Positions 6,269 to 14,425 of a stretch of 15,707 bases of DNA are shown piece after piece (position 1 is the stretch's first letter; each line of letters begins with the position of its first letter). The notes beneath the pieces are model-generated. The model ran no database searches. It saw only the letters and a program-made list of their open reading frames with translations, and was not told the origin of the DNA. Source of the stretch: Bacillota bacterium. Its GTDB lineage: Bacteria; Bacillota_C; Negativicutes; CTSoil-072. The position numbers and the translations under genes were made by a program. The stretch is from positions 1-15,707 of the forward strand of contig JAGFXW010000166.1 of the NCBI GenBank assembly GCA_017861495.1, written 5' to 3'.

Positions 6269-7035
6269 TACTGCACCTCCTCTCCCAGATATGCTTCGAT
6301 AACTTTGGGATTGTTCTTAATTTCCTGAGGAGTCCCTGTCGCGATCACCATTCCGTAATCCAGCACATAAATCCGCTCACAAACCCCCATGACCAAACTC
6401 ATGTCATGCTCAATCAGCAGGATCGTCAAGTTGAATTCCTTGCGGATCCAACGAATCATCTCCATCAGTTGATGGGTTTCCTGCGGGTTCATGCCGGCTG
6501 CCGGCTCATCGAGCAGCAGAAGCTTCGGCTGCGCCGCCAACGCCCGGGCAATCTCCAACCGCCGTTGTTCCCCGTACGGCAAGTTTTTGGCAATCTCGTC
6601 TTTTTTGCCATCCAAATTAAAAATCTTCAAAAATTGGATGGCTTTTCTTTCTAATTCTTCCTCTTCCGGGTAGTAGCGTCCCATCCGCAGTACCGTCTCC
6701 AGCAGTCCGTATTTTACATGGAAATGATAGGCGATTTTTACATTATCCAAAACACTGAGGTCGGAAAATAAACGGATATTTTGAAAGGTCCGGGCAATTC
6801 CCCGTTGGGTAACCTGGTACGGTTTCAACCCGACAATGCTGTCGCCGTCGAATTCAATATTCCCTTCCGTCGGTTGATACACCCCGGTCAACAGGTTAAA
6901 CGCCGTTGTTTTACCAGCGCCGTTCGGACCAATCAAGCCAATTAATTCGCCGGAAAAAATCTCCAAGTTTAAGTTGGATACGGCCCGTAAACCGCCGAAC
7001 ATGATTCCCAGTTTGGATGTTTTAAGCAGCGTCAC
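6268..7035 (-). CDS. livG: Branched-chain amino acid ABC transporter ATP-binding protein LivG
   Basis: The second ATPase of the LIV transporter, 255 aa, the normal length. Walker A GPNGAGKTT is at residues 36-44 and Walker B LLLLDEPAAGMNP is typical of LivG. The signature is NLPYGEQRRLE, where LivG proteins usually carry a Y or S variant of LSGGQ. The ARTFQNIRLF motif marks the LivG Q-loop. The protein ends VIEAYLGEE, as expected. Translation starts at a GTG (7035), supported by GGAGGG 7 bases upstream, and the first 14 bases overlap the end of livM. A coupled overlap with livF follows. Confidence 0.95.
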   Translation of the reverse strand: MTLLKTSKLGIMFGGLRAVSNLNLEIFSGELIGLIGPNGAGKTTAFNLLTGVYQPTEGNIEFDGDSIVGLKPYQVTQRGIARTFQNIRLFSDLSVLDNVKIAYHFHVKYGLLETVLRMGRYYPEEEELERKAIQFLKIFNLDGKKDEIAKNLPYGEQRRLEIARALAAQPKLLLLDEPAAGMNPQETHQLMEMIRWIRKEFNLTILLIEHDMSLVMGVCERIYVLDYGMVIATGTPQEIKNNPKVIEAYLGEEVQ

Positions 7036-7975
7036 GTGGGGACCCTCCCTTCAGGCGGCTGAATAGTTTCAAGCTCAGCTCTTTGTTGCCAAACAAACCT
7101 TGCGGCCGGTACAACATGAGGATAATTAACATGAGCGAATAAATGACCATCCGCATTTCCGGATATCCGGCCAAAGCAGCCGACACAAACGTTAACAGAA
7201 TAGCCGCGGTAATGGAACCGGTAATACTGCCCAAGCCGCCCAACACAACAATGGTCAATAAATCAAATGACTTCATGAATGTGAAGGTTGCCGGATGCAC
7301 GATGTAAAAATAGTGGGCGAACAAGGCGCCGGCCACCCCGGCAAACGCAGCCCCGATCGTAAACGCCAGTACCTTATACTTTGTCGTATCTACGCCCATG
7401 GCCTCGGCCGCGATTTCATTTTCCCGCACGGAAATACAGGCCCGGCCATGGGAAGAATTGATAAAATTCTTGATAAAGAAAATCGTAAACACCGTGAAAA
7501 AGAAGACCCAGGTAAAATTGGTTAAGCGGGGTACACCCATCAATCCAGACGCACCGCCGACATAAGGAATATTCAAAATGGTAATCCGGATAATTTCTCC
7601 CAAGCCAAGCGTTGCAATGGCTAAATAATCACCGCTCAGCCGCAAGGTAGGTAAGCCGATCGCAAAACCAAGCACCCCGGCGCCAGCAGCTCCCGCAATA
7701 ATGGCCACGATGAACGGCAAATGCAATTTGACCGTCATAATCGCGCCAACATACGCACCCACTGCCATGAATCCGGCATGGCCAATCGAAAATTGGCCGG
7801 TAAATCCGTTAATTAAATTCAGGCTGACGCCCAAAATAATGTTGATCCCAATCAAAACAATATTCAACACCCAAAACGGACCGATAATATCGGTCTCAAT
7901 AAGTAGTTGAATAAGAGCATACAAGAGCACGCATGCGCCAAGTGACAGCAAATCTCTTTTTACTTTTACCCGCAT
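7022..7975 (-). CDS. livM: Branched-chain amino acid ABC transporter permease LivM
   Basis: An inner membrane permease with about eight or nine hydrophobic helices. The family signatures are visible: NLINGFTGQFSIGHAGFMAVGAY near residue 60, LRLSGDYLAIATLG near 115, and VVLGGLGSITG in the C-terminal third, followed by MLYRPQGLFG. I chose the ATG at 7975 (317 aa) because AGGTG lies 6 bases before it. A GTG three codons earlier (7984) directly abuts the livH stop and sits inside that ribosome site, so it is less likely. The end overlaps livG by 14 bases, consistent with translational coupling. Confidence 0.94.
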   Translation of the reverse strand: MRVKVKRDLLSLGACVLLYALIQLLIETDIIGPFWVLNIVLIGINIILGVSLNLINGFTGQFSIGHAGFMAVGAYVGAIMTVKLHLPFIVAIIAGAAGAGVLGFAIGLPTLRLSGDYLAIATLGLGEIIRITILNIPYVGGASGLMGVPRLTNFTWVFFFTVFTIFFIKNFINSSHGRACISVRENEIAAEAMGVDTTKYKVLAFTIGAAFAGVAGALFAHYFYIVHPATFTFMKSFDLLTIVVLGGLGSITGSITAAILLTFVSAALAGYPEMRMVIYSLMLIILMLYRPQGLFGNKELSLKLFSRLKGGSPRDAA

Positions 7976-7984
7976 CTCTGTCAC

Positions 7985-8881
7985 CTACACTTTCTCTCGT
8001 ATATTTTTGCCTAACAAACCGGCTGGCCTGAACAGCAAAATAACGATCAATATACCGAATGCAGCGGCATCACGGAACGTCGAAGAAATAAAGCCGCTGA
8101 CCAACGCTTCGATCACACCCATGATGACTCCGCCCAGCATAGCGCCGGGGATGACGCCGATCCCGCCTAACACAGCGGCAACGAACGCTTTCAAACCGGG
8201 CATGATGCCCATCAACGGATCGATGGAATTATAATACACGCCAACCAATACCCCTGCGGCAGCGGCCAATGCCGATCCAACCGCAAACGTATAGGAGATT
8301 ACTTTATCGACATCGATCCCCATCAAGCGTGCAGTATCGGTGTCAAACGAAACGGCCCGCATCGCTTTGCCCAGCTTCGTGTAATTTACAACATAAGTAA
8401 GCACAACCATCAAGAAAACCGATACGCCTAAGATTAAAACCTGTTGGCTGTTGATGATCAGACCGCCGATGTGAATAGGCGTAGAGGACAGTATTGCCGG
8501 GAAGGTCCGCGGTTGGGGCGTAACCAGCAACATACTTCCATATTCCAAAAACAACGAAACACCGATCGCCGTAATCAGTACCGCGATTTTCGGCGCGTTC
8601 CGCAACGGGCGATACGCGGCCCGCTCAATTACCATCCCTATGATTCCGGCTCCTACCATTGCCAGGAGCAAGGCTGGAAGAAAAGACATCCCTAAAAATG
8701 TTGTGGCAAAAAAGCCAATATACGCGCCTACCATATAGATATCGCCATGCGCAAAGTTGATCAGTTTAATCGTCCCATAGACCATGGTATATCCTAATGC
8801 AATGAGCGCATATATGCTGCCTAATGATACGCCGTTAATCAATTGTTGCGCAAACTGCAGTAAAAATGATGAAGTTTCCAT
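7985..8881 (-). CDS. livH: Branched-chain amino acid ABC transporter permease LivH
   Basis: An inner membrane permease that pairs with LivM. Typical motifs are GVSLGSIYALIALGYTMVYG near the N-terminus, LINFAHGDIYMVGAY, AERAAYRPLR-like ERAAYRPLRNAP, GIDVDKVISYTFA, and FVAAVLGGIGVIPGAMLGG near the C-terminus, followed by LLFRPAGLLG. I chose the ATG at 8881 (298 aa). The strong AAAGGAGG at 8897-8890 lies 8 bases before it, while an earlier in-frame GTG at 8890 is part of that ribosome site. livH follows livK after a weak terminator-like hairpin and lies 9 bases before the livM ATG. Confidence 0.95.
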   Translation of the reverse strand: METSSFLLQFAQQLINGVSLGSIYALIALGYTMVYGTIKLINFAHGDIYMVGAYIGFFATTFLGMSFLPALLLAMVGAGIIGMVIERAAYRPLRNAPKIAVLITAIGVSLFLEYGSMLLVTPQPRTFPAILSSTPIHIGGLIINSQQVLILGVSVFLMVVLTYVVNYTKLGKAMRAVSFDTDTARLMGIDVDKVISYTFAVGSALAAAAGVLVGVYYNSIDPLMGIMPGLKAFVAAVLGGIGVIPGAMLGGVIMGVIEALVSGFISSTFRDAAAFGILIVILLFRPAGLLGKNIREKV

Positions 8882-8927
8882 GCGCTCCACCTCCTTTATA
8901 CTCCTTACAATCCATCTATAAACAGGG

Positions 8928-8955
8928 AAAAGGGATAAGACCTTTGCCTTATCCC
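8928..8955 (-). terminator. Weak terminator or attenuator between livK and livH
   Basis: On the minus strand an 8 bp stem GGGATAAG/CTTATCCC (8955-8948 with 8939-8932) with an 8-base loop is followed by only four T residues (8931-8928). It lies 20 bases after the livK stop. Such a hairpin can end part of the transcripts or protect the 3' end of livK mRNA, so that the binding protein is made in excess over the membrane parts. This is inferred from position. Confidence 0.6.
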
Positions 8956-8974
8956 CGGACCTCTTTGTCGTAGA

Positions 8975-10147
8975 TTAAGGGTTGATTTTTTCTTTAAATG
9001 TTTGTTTGCCGTCTTTCATTTCGATAACTACGGCACTCTTGATTGGATTATGACTGGCATCCAATGTTAAGATCCCCGTACTAACCTGCAGGTTTTTGGT
9101 TTGTGCCAAAGCATCCTTGATCTTGGCCGGTTCAGCGCTGTTGGCCCGTTTGATCGCATCGATCAGCATCAACGCTGCATCATAGCCGAGAGCGGCCAAC
9201 GCATCCGGAACTTGTCCATATTCTTTCTTGTAGGCTTCTACGAAGTTGCTGACATTCGGATCTTTGTCTTCCGGTGAATAGTGGTTGCTGAAATAGGTAT
9301 TATTCAAGGCAGCCGCACCGGCAATTTCGACAACCTTCGGAGAATCCCAGCCATCAGTACCGATCATTGGGCAGGTAATCCCCAGTTCACGCGCTTGTTT
9401 TACAATCAAGCCGACTTCCTGATAATACGCCGGAATGAAGATAACGTCCGGATTTGCTGCTTTTATTTTGGTCAAAGCAGATTTGAAATCCGTGTCTTTC
9501 GCCAAGAACGCTTCGGAAGCTACGATCTTGCCACCGTTTTTAACAAATTTATCTTCAAAAACCTGGGCCAAGCCTTTCGAGTAATCGGAAGCATTATCCA
9601 CATAAATCGCAGCGGTCTTCACTTTCAGCGATTTTGCAGCAAAATTGGCCATTACTTCACCTTGGAAGGGGTCGATGAAGCAAGCCCGGAAAATATAGTC
9701 TTTCACTTTTCCATCGTCACCCACCGTGACTTTCGATGCCGTTGCAGTAGCTGTTAATAGCGGAATTTTATTGTCAGTAGCAATCTGTGAAGCTGCCAAT
9801 ACATTCGAACTTGCCACTGGGCCAAGTACGGTGACAACTTTATCCTGCGTGATTAATTTGGTGATCGCGTTCGCTGCTTCGGAGGGCTCTGATTTATTGT
9901 CGGCAACAACTAACACAATTTTTTTGCCTAGAACGCCGCCTTTGGCATTAACATCTTTAAACGCGAGTTGAATACCATTCATTGTCGATTTTCCGAAGTT
10001 AGCAACCCCGCCGGTGACTTCAAAATCGCCGCCGATTTTGATTTCAGCCGAATCAGTTTTGGCGCCCCCGCCGCATCCGGCTGCTAAAACAGCAAATAAA
10101 CTAACAGCAACAATCGTGCTTATCAATAATAGCCATTTTTTTGACAT
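8975..10147 (-). CDS. livK: Branched-chain amino acid-binding lipoprotein LivK
   Basis: The extracytoplasmic receptor of the LIV transporter (Peripla_BP_6 type), 390 aa. The N-terminus has two lysines, a hydrophobic stretch and the lipobox LAAGC with C25 as the lipid-modified residue, so the protein is membrane-anchored. The mature part starts with EIKIGGDFEVTGGVANFGKS and contains VLGPVASSNVLAASQIA, the usual ligand-cleft region. Near the C-terminus, PDALAALGYDAALMLIDAI is typical. The ATG at 10147 has no ribosome site: a stop codon precedes it directly, and the nearest purine-rich tract (AGAAAGGGGG) is more than 50 bases upstream. No better in-frame start exists that keeps the signal peptide. 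The ligand is inferred from the operon; other amides or amino acids are possible. Confidence 0.94.
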   Translation of the reverse strand: MSKKWLLLISTIVAVSLFAVLAAGCGGGAKTDSAEIKIGGDFEVTGGVANFGKSTMNGIQLAFKDVNAKGGVLGKKIVLVVADNKSEPSEAANAITKLITQDKVVTVLGPVASSNVLAASQIATDNKIPLLTATATASKVTVGDDGKVKDYIFRACFIDPFQGEVMANFAAKSLKVKTAAIYVDNASDYSKGLAQVFEDKFVKNGGKIVASEAFLAKDTDFKSALTKIKAANPDVIFIPAYYQEVGLIVKQARELGITCPMIGTDGWDSPKVVEIAGAAALNNTYFSNHYSPEDKDPNVSNFVEAYKKEYGQVPDALAALGYDAALMLIDAIKRANSAEPAKIKDALAQTKNLQVSTGILTLDASHNPIKSAVVIEMKDGKQTFKEKINP

Positions 10148-10154
10148 TTACAAT

Positions 10155-10192
10155 CAGAACAATTGCTGTTTTTTACTAGCAATCCGCTTCTG
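10155..10192 (-). repeat. Imperfect inverted repeat just upstream of the livK start
   Basis: On the minus strand CAGAA (10159-10155 complement arm with 10192-10188) and ATTGCT/AGCAAT (10183-10178 with 10167-10162) form an 11 bp interrupted stem around an A-rich loop. It lies between a GGGGG-containing purine tract at 10201-10210 and the livK ATG, where the ribosome site would be expected. It could be a small mobile-type insertion, an RNA control hairpin, or chance. Confidence 0.45.
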
Positions 10193-10265
10193 GCCAACAG
10201 TCCCCCTTTCTAACCATAAACAAATTTGAGAAAAAAATTTTATTACGAGCCTGTTTCTGGCTATT

Positions 10266-10295
10266 ATTATATGTGTACATAATATTTCATGTCAA
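10266..10295 (-). promoter_or_regulatory. Sigma-A-type promoter of the liv operon
   Basis: TTGACA (10295-10290) and TATAAT (10271-10266) are both perfect, with an 18-base spacer. The start near 10259 gives a leader of about 110 bases before livK. The gap between the glt stop and livK (10148-10453, about 306 bases) holds the glt terminator, an AT-rich stretch, this promoter and the leader; I see no gene in it. Confidence 0.8.
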
Positions 10296-10401
10296 TAGAA
10301 ATTCAATTTTTATCCTTATTTGTCCGTATGGGGAATACATTGCACTGCTTTTTTCGGATTTGTCTATCGCAAAAAAACTTTTTTGTTTTTTATCCACACT
10401 G

Positions 10402-10440
10402 AAAAAACACAGGCCTGCCACGCAATCGCATGGCAGGCCT
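10402..10440 (-). terminator. Strong intrinsic terminator of the glutamate synthase operon
   Basis: A 10 bp perfect stem AGGCCTGCCA/TGGCAGGCCT (10440-10431 with 10420-10411) extends by three more pairs to a 4-base loop. On the minus strand it is followed, after GTG, by six T residues (10407-10402). It lies 14 bases past the stop codon of the last glt gene. Confidence 0.93.
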
Positions 10441-10453
10441 AAACTATTACACT

Positions 10454-12778
10454 CTAATTTTCATAAGTCTTATACATCGCTATCGGTTCGGCATTTTCTC
10501 GTAAGGTCCAAATTCCGCAAGGGCAAACCCCTGCGCAAATACCGCAGCCAATACATTTTTTCGGATCGGAAACATATTCATAACTGCCATCGGCCAACGT
10601 CTTGCGGTCAATCGCATTTTCCGGACAAGACTTCATGCACATGTGGCAATCGCGGCAAGTTCCGCAGCTGATGCACCGCAAATAGTCTTCTTTCGCCTCC
10701 GGAATATCACAGGTGTGGCATTTTTTGAAGTATGCCGTGGAAAGTTTTTCGGCCGGAATTTTGGTCTTGATCGGTGCCACAAATTCTTCGCCGTTTAGGT
10801 ACGCATCACACGACAAAGCCGCTTGTCGTCCGGCGCCGATTGCATCGACCATCCGGCCCGGCTTAATCGTATCACCGGCGGTAAACAAACCATCACCGAT
10901 GGTATAATCGTCACCGGCAACCAAACAACCGCGGAACAACTTCATATCACCCGGCAAGTAATCCAGCTCCGGAGCTTCGCCGATCGCGATAATTACCATA
11001 TCGCCTTTAATTAAATCGCCGCTTTGGGTGATGATCCCCTCCGGCGTGATTTCTTTGGTGAATACCGGCCATTGCAGTACCCCGCCGAGCTCTTCTACGT
11101 GGGCAATTTCCTTTTCAAAGGCAGCCGGCTGCTGGACATCGATACAAGTCACTTGCTCTGCGCCCAACTGGTATGCCCCAACCGCCACATCCATGCCGGA
11201 GTTGCCGCAGCCGATGACAATGACTCTTTTGCCGACTGCCGGTTTTTCGCCGCGGTTGATCGCCTTCAAGAATTCTAGTCCCGGAACAATCCGCTCTTTA
11301 CCCGGTACAGGGATGATCTTCGGAATATGAGCGCCGCTCGTCGCAACCACTGCATCGTATTCTTTCCGCAGTTCGGCGAACTTTGCAGCATCAACTTTTG
11401 TATTATTAAAGAATTTTACGCCCATATCGGCAATCCGCTGCAGTTCTCTTTCCAGTGTGGTATGCGGTAAACGGCCACGCGGAATAACTTGTTCCAATTT
11501 TCCGCCCATCTTGGCGTCTGCTTCGTAAACGGAAACTTCATGCCCTAAACGGATGAGTTCCCAGGCAGCGGTTAAACCGGCCGGACCACCGCCGATAATA
11601 GCGACTTTCTTGCCGGTTTTTACTATCGGCGCCGGCAAGGTTACATCTGCAGAATGCAGGCCCAATTTGCCAATCTGAGCCGAGATATCGATCCGATCCC
11701 GCGAACATTCATCCATACATAAATTCGGACAAACTGCTCCGCAAACCGATCCAGGGAACGGAGTGTACTCTAAAACCAAGCGATACGCCTCATCAATTTT
11801 TCCTTCCCGCAATAAATTGAACCGCTGCTGCGAAGGGATGGACGCTGTACAATTAAATTCACACGGTGCCGCATAGCGGGCATTTTCCCACGCGGGAACC
11901 CGCAGACGGTAAGTACCATTCGATACTATTCCATTCACAACAAAATCATCGTTGCAAACATCGCCAAAAATCCCGCCTTTTACCCAGTCGTTCGTACGGA
12001 AAGACCAAGTATCCGTATTGGCTTTTTTAGGACGTTCATCATAGCTTAGCGGAGATACCTTTTTCCATTCATCCCAACGGGATAATTCCGCCCGTAATTC
12101 AGGACGATCAATAGAACCCAGGAAATCATCCATTTTGCCGTCTAAATAGGCAATATCATCCGCTTCCAACGGTCCAACCTTAACATCTTTTTCCGAGATG
12201 CCGCTTGCCGGGCCGCGGAAGTACAAAGTCCCGCCTACCATACCGACGCAAGAACGGGCGCCGAGAATGGATGCAAATTGTTCGCTGTCTACCCCGCAGA
12301 CGACAGCAATCCCGCCGGACATAAACTCAAAGGAAAAACTACCGCAATTTTTCAATACCCAAAATTCCGGCTGCGCGTATAACGGGTCATGCTTCATTAA
12401 GGAACCGGAACGTGTCCCTACGCGGCCGCCAACATATACCGTTCCGGAAGCAGCGCAGTGCGATGTGGTATCGCCGCCATCACCGCGAACCACAATTTTA
12501 CCACCGGCATTTAACCAGCCGATATCGGCCGGTGCCGGACCATCAACGAGTATCTCTGTTCCGGGCAAACACATGGAACCAACCCGTTGACCGGGATTGG
12601 TCACCACAAATTTTAACGGTTTGCCCTCCGGATGCCAAAGTGGACCCCCAATATCATGCTGTCCGGAAGCTTCTATATGAAATTCCGTTTCACCAGCAGC
12701 CAACGCTTCATTGATCATTTGTAGCAAGTCTTGCGTTGACATTCGGTTGTGCTCATCAAAAGTAGTAATTTTTTTCAT
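10454..12778 (-). CDS. Glutamate synthase GXGXG domain fused to GltD-like FAD/NAD(P) reductase and a C-terminal ferredoxin domain
   Basis: This 774-residue fusion carries several parts of glutamate synthase. Residues about 40-230 form the GltB C-terminal beta-helix (GXGXG) domain, with GGKIVVRGDGGDTTSH and YVGGRVGTRSG. Residues about 300-360 form the N-terminal Fe-S region of GltD-type reductases (C306, C310, C346, C350, C354, C358). The FAD site GGGPAG is at 396-401 and the pyridine nucleotide site GCGNSG at 523-528. The C-terminus has two 4Fe-4S motifs (C708/711/714/718 and C742/745/748/752), plus an extra CxxC-x11-CxxC (C687, C690, C702, C705). It should pass electrons from NAD(P)H or ferredoxin to the FMN subunit encoded just upstream. 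AGGAGG lies 8 bases before the ATG and overlaps the preceding stop codon. Usual GltD proteins are separate and about 480 aa. Confidence 0.9.
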   Translation of the reverse strand: MKKITTFDEHNRMSTQDLLQMINEALAAGETEFHIEASGQHDIGGPLWHPEGKPLKFVVTNPGQRVGSMCLPGTEILVDGPAPADIGWLNAGGKIVVRGDGGDTTSHCAASGTVYVGGRVGTRSGSLMKHDPLYAQPEFWVLKNCGSFSFEFMSGGIAVVCGVDSEQFASILGARSCVGMVGGTLYFRGPASGISEKDVKVGPLEADDIAYLDGKMDDFLGSIDRPELRAELSRWDEWKKVSPLSYDERPKKANTDTWSFRTNDWVKGGIFGDVCNDDFVVNGIVSNGTYRLRVPAWENARYAAPCEFNCTASIPSQQRFNLLREGKIDEAYRLVLEYTPFPGSVCGAVCPNLCMDECSRDRIDISAQIGKLGLHSADVTLPAPIVKTGKKVAIIGGGPAGLTAAWELIRLGHEVSVYEADAKMGGKLEQVIPRGRLPHTTLERELQRIADMGVKFFNNTKVDAAKFAELRKEYDAVVATSGAHIPKIIPVPGKERIVPGLEFLKAINRGEKPAVGKRVIVIGCGNSGMDVAVGAYQLGAEQVTCIDVQQPAAFEKEIAHVEELGGVLQWPVFTKEITPEGIITQSGDLIKGDMVIIAIGEAPELDYLPGDMKLFRGCLVAGDDYTIGDGLFTAGDTIKPGRMVDAIGAGRQAALSCDAYLNGEEFVAPIKTKIPAEKLSTAYFKKCHTCDIPEAKEDYLRCISCGTCRDCHMCMKSCPENAIDRKTLADGSYEYVSDPKKCIGCGICAGVCPCGIWTLRENAEPIAMYKTYEN

Positions 12779-12790
12779 GCCGCTTCCCTC

Positions 12791-14425
12791 CTAACAGGCA
12801 TATTGGATGCCCAATTTATCTGCGATCGCGTGATCAGTCGTCACCAGAGCGTCGGAGCGGCCGACAGGCAGCGTACTGTTGCCAACCGGCGCCATCAGTT
12901 TTTTCATTTCCATATCAAAGGCCAACGTATAGTCGACAATATTTTGTGCTGCCTTATCAATATCGAGGCGTTTAACCAACCTCGGATCCTGTGTGCAAAT
13001 CCCGGTCGGGCAATGTCCTGTATTGCAGGCGTTGCAACGGCCCTGTTCATTGCCGATACAGCCGCATAATTGGATCAGCAGTTTACCGAGGAATACGCCA
13101 TTAGCGCCCAAACAGATCATTTTAAAGGCGTCGGCAGCAGCGTTTCCGGTTAAACCGACACCACCGCCGGCCCACAGCGGGATCTGTCCCTGGAGGCCTT
13201 GTTTTACAGCGGCTAAATAACACTCACGGGTTTTGGAGATGATCGGATGGCCTGTATGATCCAGAGATACCTCATTGGCTGCTCCCGTACCGCCTTGAAC
13301 GCCGTCAATGAAGAACCCGCCGCAGATCAGGTACGGATCGCGCAGCAAGTTGTTATATACCGAGACAGAGGTTGCCGAAGCAGCGCACTTAATGGCTACC
13401 GGCACCCGGAATTTAAACGCCGCGTTCATGGACATGAACATTTTTTGCACGGACTCTTCAATCGAGTACAGACCCTGATGGTTCGGCGGAGACATCAAAT
13501 CTGCTTTTGGTACTCCACGGATCGCTTGCACGTGTTCCGCTACTTTCGCCGCCGGTAAAAGTCCGCCGTCGCCCGGCTTAGCGCCTTGGCCGATTTTTAT
13601 GATAATCCCGGCCGGATCCACTTTCATTTGCGGAATGGCGCGTACAATCCGGTTCCAGCCAAAATGGCCGGAAGCGATTTGGATAATCATGTATTTCAGA
13701 TAATCGGATTTCATCAGATTAACGGGCATTCCGCCTTCACCGGAGCTCATGCGTACCGGCAGGTTGTGCTTTTCATTTAAATAGCCGACAGCCATGGCAA
13801 CTGCTTCCCAAGCTCTGGTAGACAATGCGCCGATCGACATATCACTGAAAATCAATGGATAAATCCAATTCACCGGCGGCGTTTTTTCCGTTAAGCGCAA
13901 TTCGCCATTTTCCTGCTTGAACGGCAGTTTATGGGCAGGCAATACCCTTCCAAATGGAGCAAGAAGATCAAAGCTATGACGCTCTGCATCGAGGGAAGGA
14001 TCGGTCATCTGGGAAATACGGCCGACAATGATTTTATCAAAGGTCCGTTCTTGTATTAGATTATTTCTGCCGCCCCGTTTAATTGGAGCCCCGCCGGAGC
14101 GTGCCAGCATATTCAGCCGGCTGTCAGGATTACGGACGGGTTTAATCGCTTTATTCGGGCATATTTTTTCACACATGCCGCAGCCAACACAGTGATGTGC
14201 CAGGCTGTTTTTTTGCATAATGACAGGGATTGCTTTATGCTGCTGCATCGGTTCCGGCTGGTGGCCGGTTGAAATCGTAACCGACCGGCGTTCCATTTTC
14301 GCTTCAATCGCATTAAAAGTGCAAGCAGCGACACAACTGCCGCACATTGTGCAACGGAGGGTATTGTGCTCAATCTTCCAAGGCAAATCGTTCGCGGTAA
14401 CTTCCTGGGTTCTCATTGTTTCCAT
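12791..14425 (-). CDS. Glutamate synthase FMN/Fe-S central subunit (GltB2 type) with N-terminal ferredoxin domain
   Basis: This is the synthase part that makes glutamate from 2-oxoglutarate and ammonia delivered by the glutaminase subunit. The 544-residue protein starts with two 4Fe-4S motifs (C25/28/31/35 and C79/82/85/89). The FMN-binding TIM barrel follows, with YPLIFSDMSIGALS, MSSGEGG, KIGQGAKPGDGGLLPAAKV, MSPPNHQGLYSIE, DGVQGGTGAA and WAGGGVGLTG. Near the C-terminus a cysteine cluster, CNACNTGHCPTG, is the expected region for the 3Fe-4S site. The large GltB of most bacteria is about 1500 aa; here, as in archaea and many anaerobes, its domains are split over genes. The ATG has GGAGG 7 bases upstream and overlaps the end of the glutaminase gene by 13 bases, so the two are probably coupled. 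Confidence 0.93.
   Translation of the reverse strand: METMRTQEVTANDLPWKIEHNTLRCTMCGSCVAACTFNAIEAKMERRSVTISTGHQPEPMQQHKAIPVIMQKNSLAHHCVGCGMCEKICPNKAIKPVRNPDSRLNMLARSGGAPIKRGGRNNLIQERTFDKIIVGRISQMTDPSLDAERHSFDLLAPFGRVLPAHKLPFKQENGELRLTEKTPPVNWIYPLIFSDMSIGALSTRAWEAVAMAVGYLNEKHNLPVRMSSGEGGMPVNLMKSDYLKYMIIQIASGHFGWNRIVRAIPQMKVDPAGIIIKIGQGAKPGDGGLLPAAKVAEHVQAIRGVPKADLMSPPNHQGLYSIEESVQKMFMSMNAAFKFRVPVAIKCAASATSVSVYNNLLRDPYLICGGFFIDGVQGGTGAANEVSLDHTGHPIISKTRECYLAAVKQGLQGQIPLWAGGGVGLTGNAAADAFKMICLGANGVFLGKLLIQLCGCIGNEQGRCNACNTGHCPTGICTQDPRLVKRLDIDKAAQNIVDYTLAFDMEMKKLMAPVGNSTLPVGRSDALVTTDHAIADKLGIQYAC

Noticed and set aside
10148..10215. Small upstream frames before livK (an ATG frame of 13 codons and a TTG frame) as leader peptides
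   Set aside because: The ATG frame has no ribosome site and the TTG frame is poorly spaced from the purine tract. Neither has runs of Leu, Ile or Val codons, so attenuation by branched-chain amino acids is not supported.
10273..10671. Plus-strand open frame of 132 codons over the liv promoter and the end of the glt operon
   Set aside because: It crosses a promoter and a strong terminator of minus-strand genes, has no ribosome site, and shows no recognisable domain.
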